The notes below the pieces were generated by a model. The model was given only the letters and a program-made list of their open reading frames with translations, was not told the DNA's origin and ran no database searches. Below, one piece after another: positions 27,182 through 36,818 of a DNA stretch of 64,000 nt. The position numbers were made by a program, and so were the translations under genes. Source of the DNA: Fusobacterium varium (GTDB taxonomy: Bacteria; Fusobacteriota; Fusobacteriia; Fusobacteriales; Fusobacteriaceae); NCBI GenBank assembly GCA_002356455.1, contig AP017968.1, forward strand, positions 3,782,001 through 3,846,000. The letters run 5' to 3'. Every line of letters begins with the position of its first letter. The first letter of the stretch is position 1.

Positions 27182-27684
27182 CTTTCTTCCCCTACCTCTT
27201 CTATAAACTCATCTATTAAGGTAGACTCAAGTTTAGGATTTATTTTTTCTTCAATTAGCTTTTCAGCCAATCTCACAGCTAAATCTTTTATCTCATCCTG
27301 AAGTTCTTTTCTTACATCTGATTTCATTTTAACAGCTTCAAGTTCAGCATTTTTTATGATCTTATCTCTTTGATCTTTAGCTTCATTTAAAATGTTTTCC
27401 CTTCTTTCATCTGCTTTGTGTTCAGCTGTCTTTAAAATTTCATTTGCTTGAAATTTAGCTTTCTTCAGTATTTCTTCAGCTTCTTTTTGAAGTTTCATTG
27501 CTGCTTCTTTATTTGCATTAGCATCGCTTAAATCGCTTGTTATTTTTGCTTTTCTTGTCTCAAGCATTTTTCCTAAAGGTTTCTTAAAGTATTTATTAAA
27601 TACAAAGACAAGTATAAAAAAGTTGATTATCTGCCAGAACATATTGACATCTATCGATACTGCTGGCATAATTGTTGTCGCCAA
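27178..27684 (-). CDS. atpF: Fo ATP synthase subunit b
   Basis: Peripheral stalk, 168 residues: one N-terminal membrane segment (MFWQIINFFILVFVFNKYF) followed by a long charged alpha-helical coiled coil (AEEILKKAKFQANEILKTAE and beyond). Only one b gene is seen, so the stalk is a homodimer as in related bacteria. Confidence 0.95.
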   Translation of the reverse strand: MATTIMPAVSIDVNMFWQIINFFILVFVFNKYFKKPLGKMLETRKAKITSDLSDANANKEAAMKLQKEAEEILKKAKFQANEILKTAEHKADERRENILNEAKDQRDKIIKNAELEAVKMKSDVRKELQDEIKDLAVRLAEKLIEEKINPKLESTLIDEFIEEVGEER

Positions 27685-27739
27685 ATTCTCTACCTCCTTT
27701 CCAGATGATGATAAATTTCTCCTTTTATTTTAAAAGAAA

Positions 27740-28015
<276 letters not shown>

Positions 28016-28047
28016 TTATTACCTCCTAAAATTCTATTGTTTTTTAT

Positions 28048-28854
28048 CTAGTCTGTATATTCCGCATCCCCTAAAGAGCCTTGGATATATACCATACTCA
28101 ACATGATGAATACAAAACTTTGTACTAATCCCATAAACAGATCAAAATACAAATGCAAAGGGGCTGGAACTATTGCTGGTGCTGCCATATATAGAAGCCC
28201 CATGATAACTCCGCCTGCGAACATGTTTCCGAAAAGTCTGACAGATATGTTTACTGGTTTAGCAAACTCTCCAACTATGTTCAAAGGAAGCATAACTGGT
28301 ATTGGTTCAATAAACCCTTTCAAATATCCTCCAAAACCATTTGTTGATATATTTGCTTTTAGGAAAGCAAATGTTGTAAGTAGTGCCAATCCTACTGTAG
28401 TATTCAAATCGGCTGTTGGTGATCTAAAAGCCGGTGCTAACTGAAACACTCCATTTTCCACAGAATACCATGGTATAGGAAAAAATGTTACTATGTTAGA
28501 TGTGAATATAAATAAAAAAAGTGTCGATATGTAGGAAAAATACTTTTTCTTCCATGATCCCAGCATTTGCTCAACTATAGCGTCTAAAAAGTCATATATG
28601 CTTTCAAGCATTATTTGAGCCTTTCCTGGTATCATTTCCAGTCTTTTTGTTCCCAGTTTAAATAAAATAAACAGCGTCAAAATAATAAACCAAGTGGTCA
28701 CAACTGTTATTGTAACTGGCAGCCCATATCCTCCATTAGCCATTTCCATTGCAAACGGCATTTTATGAAGAAATTCAGGAAGAGGGAGAAAAAATACAAT
28801 TCTTGGTCCTTCCACCAAAGGGGGTGTTACGAACTCTATTGCTCCTAATCTCAT
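28048..28854 (-). CDS. atpB: Fo ATP synthase subunit a
   Basis: Stator ion channel facing the c ring, 268 residues, about five to six membrane segments. The essential Arg lies in NISVRLFGNMFAGG. AMEMANGGYGLPVTITVVTT and the C-terminal MLSMVYIQGSLGDAEYTD fit Na+-type fusobacterial a subunits. First core gene of the operon after two small accessory membrane genes. Confidence 0.95.
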   Translation of the reverse strand: MRLGAIEFVTPPLVEGPRIVFFLPLPEFLHKMPFAMEMANGGYGLPVTITVVTTWFIILTLFILFKLGTKRLEMIPGKAQIMLESIYDFLDAIVEQMLGSWKKKYFSYISTLFLFIFTSNIVTFFPIPWYSVENGVFQLAPAFRSPTADLNTTVGLALLTTFAFLKANISTNGFGGYLKGFIEPIPVMLPLNIVGEFAKPVNISVRLFGNMFAGGVIMGLLYMAAPAIVPAPLHLYFDLFMGLVQSFVFIMLSMVYIQGSLGDAEYTD

Positions 28855-28879
28855 CTGTTAAAACCCTCCTTTCATTGCG

Positions 28880-29257
28880 TCATCTTAGATATTTATCTCT
28901 AAGCTTCAATATATTTTCAGAAAGAATTATTAAAAGTATATTTGCTTTTACATTCAATAATCCTATTGCTGAACCTAATAACATTGGCAGTCCAAAAAAA
29001 TGAGCCATTATTCCAAGATATACTCCATAAATAGCATATCTTTTTAAATAACCTGTAAAGCCTCTTTTTCTTGAAATATTTTCAGATGCAGCTATGGATT
29101 TTATATCAAGACAAAGTAAATAGAATACAAAAATAGACATCACACTACCTGAAAACATTCCCAGATAGACATATTCACTTTTCACTAATATTCCATATAT
29201 AAGAATGATAACTGCTGTAACTGCCGCTCTTTTAAAAATTTTTTTTATATCATTCAT
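28880..29257 (-). CDS. atpI: ATP synthase subunit I-like membrane protein
   Basis: Four-helix-like membrane protein of 125 residues encoded just before atpB, as is typical of AtpI/subunit I, which helps assemble the c ring. KKIFKRAAVTAVIILIYGIL and GLPMLLGSAIGLLNVKANI are consistent with that group. The sequence of AtpI is weakly conserved, so the call rests on position, size and topology. Confidence 0.75.
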   Translation of the reverse strand: MNDIKKIFKRAAVTAVIILIYGILVKSEYVYLGMFSGSVMSIFVFYLLCLDIKSIAASENISRKRGFTGYLKRYAIYGVYLGIMAHFFGLPMLLGSAIGLLNVKANILLIILSENILKLRDKYLR

Positions 29258-29270
29258 TCCATCACCTTTT

Positions 29271-29480
29271 CTACTTTTTCATTATCAGCTTATATGCACT
29301 ATAAAAGCCGCTCACTATACCTATTAAAAGCAGTAGAATAAATAATATAGTGCTTTTAAAAAAATATTTCTCAATCATTTTGTATATAAATACATAAAGT
29401 AGGATATTTCCAGCTATTAAAAAACCAAGATACCCTAATAATGAGAAATTCTTTATCAATTCTTTAGTTATCCATTTCAT
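29271..29480 (-). CDS. atpZ: AtpZ-like small membrane protein
   Basis: A 69-residue protein with two hydrophobic segments (FSLLGYLGFLIAGNILLYVF; FKSTILFILLLLIGIVSGF) ending SAYKLIMKK, the usual form of AtpZ, the first gene of many atp operons, linked to c-ring assembly or ion transport. I start at the ATG at 29480: a GGTG lies 8 bases before it, and the operon promoter -10 is at 29507-29512, so an ATG at 29525 would be upstream of the transcript. Confidence 0.7.
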   Translation of the reverse strand: MKWITKELIKNFSLLGYLGFLIAGNILLYVFIYKMIEKYFFKSTILFILLLLIGIVSGFYSAYKLIMKK

Positions 29481-29506
29481 GAATAATTCACCATCTATAC
29501 TGTATA

Positions 29507-29535
29507 ATTTTATAATGTTTATCACTTTTAGTCAA
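29507..29535 (-). promoter_or_regulatory. Promoter of the ATP synthase operon
   Basis: Minus strand TTGACT (29530-29535), 17-bp spacer, TAAAAT (29507-29512). Transcription would begin near 29500, about 20 bases before the atpZ-like start. Confidence 0.75.
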
Positions 29536-29586
29536 TGTTTTATTTCTATTCTGGAAATAATTTATCATTTATTTACCGTTTTGGTA

Positions 29587-30294
29587 TTATCTTTTTATCA
29601 AATAAACATTTCGTTTGCCTGCAATCTTATCATTTTCTATAATCCTAACCAGTTTAAGTCCAGATTCTTTTATTGAATTTTCAATTTCTTTTTCTGTAAA
29701 TATCATTTTGCTATAGCTTTCAGTTATCTTATCAAAAGTTCCCTTAGAATTTTTTACAAAATACGTAGCATCAATATAGTCTATCCCATCTTCTATTTCA
29801 TGCTCCCATATACAAGTCAAATCTTTTCTGTTGTCAACAAAAAGATCATTCGGAAACATCATATTCATGAAATCTCTGTCTACTACATCAAAAATATATA
29901 TCCCTTCATTTTTTAAAGAATTTTTTATACTTATAAAATGACTTGTAAGTTCTTCAGTAGATAAAATATGGTTTACTGTATCAAAAAGGGCTACCATTAT
30001 ATCATATTGAAATCCTGTATTAAAATCTACCATATCTCCAAGGAACAATCTGACTTCTCTATGCTTTAATTTTCTATCTGCTACTTTAAGCATTCCTTCA
30101 GATAAGTCTAATCCATGGCATCTATAATTTTTTGCCATTCTTAAAAGGAGTTCTCCAGTTCCACACCCAATATCCAGCAAATCTTTTCCATTGGGTTTTC
30201 CTTCAGCTATAAGACTCTCTACTACCTTTTCCCATGCTCCATAATCTGAATACTCCATAAATTTATCATAAATTTTTGAAAAATATTTATACAT
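29587..30294 (-). CDS. Class I SAM-dependent methyltransferase
   Basis: Cytoplasmic 235-residue methyltransferase. The SAM-binding motif I is LLDIGCGTGELLLRMA (about residues 40-55), followed by HGLDLSEGML, and MVALFDTVNHIL as motif IV. The N terminus YKYFSKIYDKFMEYSDYGAW is common in this group. The substrate is not recognisable. It precedes the atp operon but is separated from it by that operon's own promoter. It lies 16 bases after glmM, so it is probably the tail of the glmM-side transcript. Confidence 0.88.
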   Translation of the reverse strand: MYKYFSKIYDKFMEYSDYGAWEKVVESLIAEGKPNGKDLLDIGCGTGELLLRMAKNYRCHGLDLSEGMLKVADRKLKHREVRLFLGDMVDFNTGFQYDIMVALFDTVNHILSTEELTSHFISIKNSLKNEGIYIFDVVDRDFMNMMFPNDLFVDNRKDLTCIWEHEIEDGIDYIDATYFVKNSKGTFDKITESYSKMIFTEKEIENSIKESGLKLVRIIENDKIAGKRNVYLIKR

Positions 30295-30310
30295 AATATA
30301 TTCACCTTGT

Positions 30311-31666
30311 TTAAGCCAATTCTTTTTTTACTATTTCAGCAATTTCATTAACTACTTTTTCCACCATAGACATATCTTTTCCCTCTACCATTACTCTTAC
30401 TAAAGGTTCAGTTCCAGATGTTCTTACCAATACTCTTCCAAGACCTTCCATTTCTTTTTCTTTCACAGCTATAAAATCTGTTATATTTTTATTCTGATTC
30501 CAGATATTCTTCTTTTTATTATCTACTGTTACATTGATAAGTTTTTGAGGCCAGTCTTTTATGTCTTTTACCATTTCATCAATATATTTTTTTTCATCTC
30601 TTAATGCCTCAACCAGCTTTAATGATGTAAGTATTCCATCTCCTGTAGTTGCATGTTCTAAAAGTATAATATGCCCTGACTGCTCTCCTCCAATAGCTGC
30701 TTCACTTGCTATCATTTTTTCAAGTACATATCTATCTCCTACATTGGCTCTTAATAGTTCTATTCCATTTTCTTTAAGATAATTTTCAAGTCCCATATTG
30801 CTCATTACAGTTGTAACTACTTTATTTCCTTTTAAATTTCCTTTTTTCTTCATAAGAAGAGCTAACACAGCTATTATCTTATCTCCATCAACTATATTTC
30901 CATTTCTGTCAACAGCCATAAGTCTGTCTGCATCTCCATCATATGCAAGTCCAAGATCTGCTTCATAACCAACTACAACTTTTGCAAGTATTTCTGGATG
31001 TGTAGAACCACATTTTACATTGATATTTCTTCCATTAGGAGCATCATTTATTACTACAACCTCTGCTCCCAATGCTAAAAATACATCTCTTGCTATTCTA
31101 TAAGCTGATCCATTGGCTGTATCAACTATTATCTTCATTCCAGAAAAATCACCTTTTACACATGAAAGAAGATGATCCCTATACAAGAAATACTCATCTT
31201 CAGCATATTTAAACCTTCCTACTTCATCTCCTGCTATGGCATTTTTAGTTATCTCCATATAATTGTCCATTAATCTCTCAATTTCTGCCTCTGTTTCATC
31301 AGGAAGTTTATATCCATTTGGACCAAATACTTTTAGTCCATTGTCTTTTGCTGGATTATGAGAAGCCGAAATCATTATTCCTGCATCTGCTCCTTTGGTT
31401 TTAGTTATATGAGCTACTGCTGGAGTTGATATAACTCCTACAAAGTCTATGTCTACTCCCATTGAATTTAACCCTGCTGTAAGAGCTGATCTCAGCATAT
31501 ACCCTGATCTTCTTGTATCGCTTCCCATTATAACTTTTATTTTTCCATTGCCTTTTTTCTGTTTAAGATAATATCCCAATGCATATCCTAATCTAAGTGC
31601 TATATCTACTGTTAAATCTCTATTTGCTTCTCCTCTGATACCGTCTGTTCCAAAATATTTTCTCAT
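30311..31666 (-). CDS. glmM: Phosphoglucosamine mutase
   Basis: Converts glucosamine-6-phosphate to glucosamine-1-phosphate for peptidoglycan and LPS precursors. 451 residues, normal length. RKYFGTDGIRGEANRDLT at the start, the active-site serine loop GIMISASHNPAKDNG, the Mg-binding GLAYDGDADR, and the phosphate-binding RTSGTEPLVRVMVEG are all present. It overlaps the end of the upstream small membrane gene by 4 bases. Confidence 0.97.
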   Translation of the reverse strand: MRKYFGTDGIRGEANRDLTVDIALRLGYALGYYLKQKKGNGKIKVIMGSDTRRSGYMLRSALTAGLNSMGVDIDFVGVISTPAVAHITKTKGADAGIMISASHNPAKDNGLKVFGPNGYKLPDETEAEIERLMDNYMEITKNAIAGDEVGRFKYAEDEYFLYRDHLLSCVKGDFSGMKIIVDTANGSAYRIARDVFLALGAEVVVINDAPNGRNINVKCGSTHPEILAKVVVGYEADLGLAYDGDADRLMAVDRNGNIVDGDKIIAVLALLMKKKGNLKGNKVVTTVMSNMGLENYLKENGIELLRANVGDRYVLEKMIASEAAIGGEQSGHIILLEHATTGDGILTSLKLVEALRDEKKYIDEMVKDIKDWPQKLINVTVDNKKKNIWNQNKNITDFIAVKEKEMEGLGRVLVRTSGTEPLVRVMVEGKDMSMVEKVVNEIAEIVKKELA

Positions 31667-32178
31667 AATTCATTACCTCTTCTTAAATTTAATTTTTCTC
31701 CAATAAAACCTGTTATAACTCCTGCCACCACACCTATAGCCAAAAAGCCCCATACAAACATCATTATAGATTTTGAATACAGGGTAATATTCCTAAAAAT
31801 AAGAAAATATACAACTATAAGCTGAATCATATTGTGAAGAAAGGCAGAAAGAGAACTGATTGCTAAAAGAGAAAGGTATTTCCTAAATTTATAAAGTCCA
31901 ACCATAAATAAAGTAGTTGCTCCTCCAGCTGATAAACTTATTATAAAACCGGGGGTGAAAAGAGTTCCTAGCATAAGAGCCTGAATAAAGATTCTAAGCA
32001 GTACGACCTCAATCGCAAGCTTAGAATCAAATTTTTCAAGAGCTATTAATACAGCTATATTGGATAGTCCTATTTTCATCCAAGGAAAAGGTTTTGGAAT
32101 AAAATTTTCTGCCAGAGAAAGATACAATGCAAGTAAAACTAAGGCGGTTAAATATATCTCTCGTCTGTTTTCCTTCAT
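31663..32178 (-). CDS. Gx transporter / heptaprenyl diphosphate synthase component I-like membrane protein
   Basis: Membrane protein of 171 residues with about five segments. LYLSLAENFIPKPFPWMKIG followed by LSNIAVLIALE matches the Gx transporter family, annotated as heptaprenyl diphosphate synthase component I. Despite that name the members look like ECF-type membrane components, and the substrate is not settled. It overlaps glmM by 4 bases (start-stop ATGA type) and follows purB by 2 bases, giving a purB-gx-glmM unit. Confidence 0.8.
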   Translation of the reverse strand: MKENRREIYLTALVLLALYLSLAENFIPKPFPWMKIGLSNIAVLIALEKFDSKLAIEVVLLRIFIQALMLGTLFTPGFIISLSAGGATTLFMVGLYKFRKYLSLLAISSLSAFLHNMIQLIVVYFLIFRNITLYSKSIMMFVWGFLAIGVVAGVITGFIGEKLNLRRGNEL

Positions 32179-32180
32179 AT

Positions 32181-33614
32181 CTATACCCTTAATGCTGCTT
32201 CCATTCCAAGTTTATCACTATATCTTTCCAAGATTGGTTTTACCTCTATACTTACAAATTCCTCTGTTTGTTCAGGTGCAAAACCTATAAAATTCTTAGG
32301 TGATAAAATTTCCAGCAATCTATCTTTATCTAAGTTGAAGTATTTATCATTCAATATTCTTTCTATAAGATCATTTTCTTTACCTTCTATTTTCACCATT
32401 TTTCCTGCTTCCATAGAATGGACTCTTATTCTTTCATGAAGTTCCTGTCTGTCTCCACCATTTTTTACACATTCCATTATAATATACTCTGTAGACATAA
32501 ATGGAAGTTCAGACATTATACGTTTTTCTATCATTTTGGGATAAACTACTAATCCATCCAGAACATTTTTCCAAATTATTAATATAGCATCTATTGCAAG
32601 AAAAGCTTGAGGCAGTGACAATCTTTTATTAGCTGAATCATCAAGAGTTCTCTCGAACCATTGAGTTGCTGCTGTCATAGCTGTACTTTGCTGAAGAGCT
32701 ATTACAAATTTTGCAAGAGAAGATATTCTTTCACTTCTCATAGGATTTCTTTTATAAGCCATAGCTGATGAACCAATTTGACTTTTTTCAAATGGTTCCT
32801 CAACTTCTTTCAAATGTTGTAAAAGTCTTAAATCATTTGTAAATTTGTGAGCTGATTGAGCTATATTTGCAAGAAGATTCATAATTTCTGAATCAACTTT
32901 TCTGTCATAAGTCTGTCCTGTAACAAGGAATCTTTTATCAAATCCCATTTTCTCTGTTATTTTTTCATCTAAAGCTTTTACTTTAGAAAAATCATCATTA
33001 AATAATTCCTTAAAACTTGCCTGTGTTCCAGTTGTTCCTTTAACACCCCTAAATCTTAAAGTTTTTTCCCTGAATTCAAGTTCTTCCAAATCAAGAAGAA
33101 GGCTTTGAAGCCATAGAGTAGCTCTTTTTCCTACAGTTGTCAGCTGAGCTGCTTGGAAATGAGTAAACCCTAGTGTTGGAAGATCTTTATATTCCATTGC
33201 AAACTTTGACATTTCAGATATTACATTTACAAGTTTAGTTTTAACTATATCCAACCCATCTTTTATTTGAATAAGATCTGTATTATCTCCTACAAATGCA
33301 CTTGTGGCACCCAGATGAATTATCGGCATCGCCTTTGGAGCTTGTGTTCCAAATGTATGAACATGTGCCATTACATCATGTCTAAATTCAGATTCTTTTT
33401 TTGCTGCAAGTTCATAATCAATATTATAAATATTAGCTTTCATTTCAGCTATTTGCTCATCAGTTATATTTAATCCTAATTCTTTTTCAGATTCAGCCAA
33501 GGCTATCCACAGCTTTCTCCATGTAGAGAATTTTTTATCTGGTGAAAAATTCTCAAGCATCTCCTTTGAACTATATCTCTCTGCTAAAGGGTTTGAATAA
33601 ATGTTCATATTCAT
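32181..33614 (-). CDS. purB: Adenylosuccinate lyase
   Basis: Cleaves adenylosuccinate to AMP and SAICAR to AICAR in purine synthesis, 477 residues. [15 protein letters not shown] at the start, the early AHVHTFG and [15 protein letters not shown] blocks, [16 protein letters not shown], and the fumarase-superfamily signature [15 protein letters not shown] are diagnostic. Length fits the longer PurB type. Heads the unit with the Gx transporter gene and glmM. Confidence 0.96.
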   Translation of the reverse strand: MNMNIYSNPLAERYSSKEMLENFSPDKKFSTWRKLWIALAESEKELGLNITDEQIAEMKANIYNIDYELAAKKESEFRHDVMAHVHTFGTQAPKAMPIIHLGATSAFVGDNTDLIQIKDGLDIVKTKLVNVISEMSKFAMEYKDLPTLGFTHFQAAQLTTVGKRATLWLQSLLLDLEELEFREKTLRFRGVKGTTGTQASFKELFNDDFSKVKALDEKITEKMGFDKRFLVTGQTYDRKVDSEIMNLLANIAQSAHKFTNDLRLLQHLKEVEEPFEKSQIGSSAMAYKRNPMRSERISSLAKFVIALQQSTAMTAATQWFERTLDDSANKRLSLPQAFLAIDAILIIWKNVLDGLVVYPKMIEKRIMSELPFMSTEYIIMECVKNGGDRQELHERIRVHSMEAGKMVKIEGKENDLIERILNDKYFNLDKDRLLEILSPKNFIGFAPEQTEEFVSIEVKPILERYSDKLGMEAALRV

Positions 33615-33694
33615 TTTTTATTTACCATCCTTTTTATATATTTATAGGTTTTTATTGTCATTTTTTGATAATATAAAACTATTTTATCCTATGA

Positions 33695-34117
33695 TCAATT
33701 TTTGACCATTATATAAGCTGCTTCCCCTGTATCAGTATAATAGTTTTTTCTAGTAGCTATTTGTTCAAATCCATTTTTCCTGTAAAATTCTATAGCTCCT
33801 TTATTGTTTTCCCTAACTTCAAGCATTATTGGCATTTGAATAAGAGAAAAAATATATTTTATCAGTTTTTCTCCTATTCCTTTTCTTCTATATTCTTTGC
33901 TTACAGCTATTTTCATTATTTCCCATACATCAACACTGTCATAAAGTATTACATATCCTGCTACTTTTTCTTCAATTTTTATGATAAAAAATTTATATCT
34001 ATCTATTTCTTTCATTTCTGCTAGCTGCTTCATTGAAAAAGCTGTACTGCAGAATATCTCTCTTTCCATTTCTGCTATTTCTAAAAGATTTTCTCTATCT
34101 CTTAATTCTTCTACCAA
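33695..34117 (-). CDS. rimI: Ribosomal protein S18-alanine N-acetyltransferase
   Basis: GNAT protein of 140 residues, the usual size of RimI. The acetyl-CoA motif is VSKEYRRKGIGEKLIKYI; MLEVRENNKGAIEFYRKNGF and ATRKNYYTDTGEAAYIM are typical of RimI, the ending being the well-known Y-Y motif. It would acetylate the N-terminal alanine of S18. It follows lepB by 9 bases. Confidence 0.88.
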   Translation of the reverse strand: MVEELRDRENLLEIAEMEREIFCSTAFSMKQLAEMKEIDRYKFFIIKIEEKVAGYVILYDSVDVWEIMKIAVSKEYRRKGIGEKLIKYIFSLIQMPIMLEVRENNKGAIEFYRKNGFEQIATRKNYYTDTGEAAYIMVKN

Positions 34118-34126
34118 TTTTTACTC

Positions 34127-35053
34127 CTATTTTAAAAGCTTTATTCTATTCAAAGGCCAGAATCTTATGAAGGCTTCTCCTTTTATTCTATCTTCACTTA
34201 CAAATCCCCACATTCTAGAGTCATAACTTCCATTAGTATTATCTCCAAGAGCAAGATAATAATCTTTTTCAGATATCAATGCTACATTTTCACCTTTAAG
34301 TATTCTATTTACATATTTAGATTCATGTATAAGATCTAAAAGCATTCCTGTTTTTTCCCCATTTACTCTAAATTCAAGATCTGGAAGTATTTCACCTACT
34401 GCTCCTGGGTTATCTACAAGATATTTTTGCACTTCTCCAACATTAATCATATTTTCTCTGAATAATTTTCCATAATCTTTTCCAGGAATTATTTCTATAG
34501 TATCTCCTTTTTTAGGTACTATCCATTTTTCATTTCCTATTTCACCAATATTAGTATATTCTCTTGTAGTTATTTCTTCGTCATTCACATAAAGGTGATT
34601 ATTTTTTATATTTACAACTTCCCCTGGAAGTCCCATTACTCTCTTTGTATAAAGAACCTTATTTTGAATAGGTTCTTTAAAAACTATAATTTCCTCTCTT
34701 TGAGGTTTTCTGAATTTATAAATAAGCATGTTGCCAAAAAGTCTATCTTTTGGCATTATAGTTGGTATCATTGAACCTGTTGGTACAAGAAAATTTCCAA
34801 GATAAAATTTTTGTATTATAAGCACTAAAATAAGAGCTGTACCTATTGTTTCTATTAGATTTATAGTTGATCTTATTCCTTTGCTTAAAACTTTTCCTTT
34901 TATGTTAAGTACCATGATTACCTTATCAGCAAACCTATCTCTATATATTTTTATAGTATCTGTTAAAGCTTTTTCCTTAACAAATATGTATACAAATATT
35001 GCTGTAAGGATTACATAAAATATACCATTCAGTATTATTTTGCTTTTTTCCAT
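34127..35053 (-). CDS. lepB: Signal peptidase I
   Basis: Membrane protease that removes signal peptides, 308 residues. Two possible N-terminal membrane segments (FYVILTAIFVYIFV, and GTALILVLIIQKFYLGNF before the catalytic serine). Catalytic Ser in VPTGSMIPTIMP, catalytic Lys in YTKRVMGLPGEV, and the box GDNTNGSYDSRMWG. There is an insertion of roughly 60 residues between the Lys box and the GDN box, as in other fusobacterial and Gram-negative LepB. Confidence 0.95.
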   Translation of the reverse strand: MEKSKIILNGIFYVILTAIFVYIFVKEKALTDTIKIYRDRFADKVIMVLNIKGKVLSKGIRSTINLIETIGTALILVLIIQKFYLGNFLVPTGSMIPTIMPKDRLFGNMLIYKFRKPQREEIIVFKEPIQNKVLYTKRVMGLPGEVVNIKNNHLYVNDEEITTREYTNIGEIGNEKWIVPKKGDTIEIIPGKDYGKLFRENMINVGEVQKYLVDNPGAVGEILPDLEFRVNGEKTGMLLDLIHESKYVNRILKGENVALISEKDYYLALGDNTNGSYDSRMWGFVSEDRIKGEAFIRFWPLNRIKLLK

Positions 35054-35130
35054 CTACAATCACTCCAATTTTATTTTTCCCCAATACAATCATTTTATCA
35101 TAAATCTTTAAAAAAAAATACCCAAATAAA

Positions 35131-35160
35131 GAAAAAAGCCAAGGATAAATCCTTGGCTTC
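35131..35160 (-). terminator. Intrinsic terminator after rplS
   Basis: GCCAAGGA (35138-35145) and TCCTTGGC (35150-35157) with a T-run on the minus strand, 5 bases past the rplS stop. Confidence 0.85.
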
Positions 35161-35165
35161 TGTTA

Positions 35166-35516
35166 TTATTTTCTGATTTCTTTGATTCTAGCTTTTTTAC
35201 CAGAAAGTCCTCTAAGGTAATAAAGTTTAGATCTTCTAACTCTACCAACTTTCAATACTTCAATCTTGTCAATCATTGGAGAGTTCATAGGAATTATTCT
35301 TTCTATTCCTATTCCAGCAGTTACTTTTCTAATTGTGAAAGTTTTTGCAATTCCTCCACCATTTACTCTGATAACTACACCTTCAAATAACTGAACTCTT
35401 TCTTTGTTTCCTTCTTTTACTTTGTAGTATACTGCAATAGTATCTCCTGCTTTAAATGAAGGGATGTCAGTTCTTAAGTAGTTTTGTTCTACTAATTGAA
35501 TCAATTTTTCTTTCAT
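35166..35516 (-). CDS. rplS: 50S ribosomal protein L19
   Basis: Large-subunit protein of 116 residues, normal length. [48 protein letters not shown] and the end [19 protein letters not shown] are diagnostic. It has a strong AAGGAGGAG site and its own promoter and terminator, so it is a single-gene unit. Confidence 0.97.
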   Translation of the reverse strand: MKEKLIQLVEQNYLRTDIPSFKAGDTIAVYYKVKEGNKERVQLFEGVVIRVNGGGIAKTFTIRKVTAGIGIERIIPMNSPMIDKIEVLKVGRVRRSKLYYLRGLSGKKARIKEIRK

Positions 35517-35584
35517 TATTTCTCCTCCTTGAGATATTCATTTAATTATTTTGATTAAAGCGGAATATCCATTTTAACTTAGAT

Positions 35585-35613
35585 AGTCTACCATATTAAC
35601 AGAATAATGTCAA
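35585..35613 (-). promoter_or_regulatory. Promoter of rplS with leader
   Basis: Minus strand TTGACA (35608-35613), 17-bp spacer, TAGACT (35585-35590) with a TGG just before it. The leader to the ATG at 35516 is about 60 bases and contains GATATTC and GAATATC arms that could pair. The rest of 35614-35821 is AT-rich with no gene seen; the plus-strand promoter of the next gene must lie there. Confidence 0.7.
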
Positions 35614-35821
35614 TTTAAATTCTATTTTTTTAAAAATATATTAGTGATGATTTTATTAAGAATTTATGTTCATTTTTTAAAAAATTTAATAATACAAAAC
35701 AATTCTTTAAAATTAAAAAGTAACTTCTACATGTATTCTTTTTTATTTTTTCTTGTAGTTTTAGATTTTTTTTTATGTTAAAATTACTACTATCTAAAGT
35801 TATAAAACATGGAGGTATGAT

Positions 35822-36271
35822 ATGAAAGAATTTAAAAGTAATCCTTTGGTTATTTTAAAGAATGTTTTCTTTGCTGTTTGTGGAGGATTTGTCTTAGCAA
35901 TAATAGCAAATTTCTTCCTTTCGCCAATTATTTCTAAAGTACTTGGGATTTTAGCTTTTCTTGGGGGAACATATTTTGCAGTAATTCTTGATAATATAAG
36001 AATCATTATAGAGGGTGATAATCTTATATTTTATCGCGGAAAAAAAGAAACTCACAGATTTATAATCAGTGAGTGTTCTTTTCATTCTCTAATTCGTTCT
36101 AGCAGTGGAGACAGTTCATGTGATCTCACTATAAAAACTGATGAAAATGACTATGGTACAACAATTGATTGTAGTATGCTGGGAAGCGGACGTTATCTGC
36201 AACTACTGGATGCTCTTGGATTTAATGATCAGGAGCCTGTTAATATATCAACGACGAAAAAAAATAAATAA
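35822..36271 (+). CDS. Hypothetical membrane protein with PH-like C-terminal region
   Basis: Not recognised. 149 residues: two hydrophobic segments (IISKVLGILAFLGGTYFAVI preceded by NVFFAVCGGFVLAIIANFFL) followed by a beta-rich soluble part (IIIEGDNLIFYRGKKETHRF and following) resembling the PH-like domain of small membrane proteins. The start follows GGAGG at good spacing. It is the first of three plus-strand genes of similar style, isolated between minus-strand housekeeping genes. Confidence 0.7.
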   Translation: MKEFKSNPLVILKNVFFAVCGGFVLAIIANFFLSPIISKVLGILAFLGGTYFAVILDNIRIIIEGDNLIFYRGKKETHRFIISECSFHSLIRSSSGDSSCDLTIKTDENDYGTTIDCSMLGSGRYLQLLDALGFNDQEPVNISTTKKNK

Positions 36272-36325
36272 AAAAGTTGGTATTTGTTAATATTACTTTA
36301 CTATTAAATTTACAGGGGTGGTTTT

Positions 36326-36796
36326 ATGGAAAGCAGTTTCAGTATATTTTGGAATGGTCCTGGAAGATATATAGCTATAATATGTATTGCTTATCTTTTA
36401 ATTGGTCTTCCATTAACATTGTTATATTTGAAAAAAAACAAAATGAAAGCAAAATCTCATTTAGAAAAAAATCCAGACTCAGCTAAAATGATGATAAGCA
36501 CTCGTCTTGCATTTGGAAATCTTTCAGATGCTTTAATAATTATATATATAAATAATGAAGCTCCTATTCATTTTTATGAAAAAAGAAAATTAGGATACTT
36601 TCTTGAGCCAGGAAAAAATATTATTGAAGCTGAAGCTTCATGGACAAGAAAAGGACTTATGAAAACTACCACAACTACTACTGGTCCAATAAAAATAGAA
36701 GTTGAGGCCGAAGCAAGAAAAACTTATATATTAAAATATGATACAGAGGAAAACAGTTTTATTTTTGAAGAATTTATAGGGGAAGAAGAAAAATAA
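36326..36796 (+). CDS. Hypothetical membrane-anchored protein
   Basis: Not recognised. 156 residues: one N-terminal membrane segment (YIAIICIAYLLIGLPLTLLY), a short basic stretch (KKNKMKAKSHLEKN), then a beta-rich domain (SDALIIIYINNEAPIHFYEK, FLEPGKNIIEAEASW) with a run of six Thr (TTTTTT) near residue 117. The domain would face the cytoplasm if the basic stretch obeys the positive-inside rule. Second of three genes, 54 bases after the first. Confidence 0.65.
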   Translation: MESSFSIFWNGPGRYIAIICIAYLLIGLPLTLLYLKKNKMKAKSHLEKNPDSAKMMISTRLAFGNLSDALIIIYINNEAPIHFYEKRKLGYFLEPGKNIIEAEASWTRKGLMKTTTTTTGPIKIEVEAEARKTYILKYDTEENSFIFEEFIGEEEK

Positions 36797-36818
36797 TAAA
36801 GAAATTTTGGTGAGGCAT

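Noticed and set aside
36807..36818. TTG start for the third gene of the membrane set
   Set aside because: The ATG at 36819 has a better ribosome binding site.
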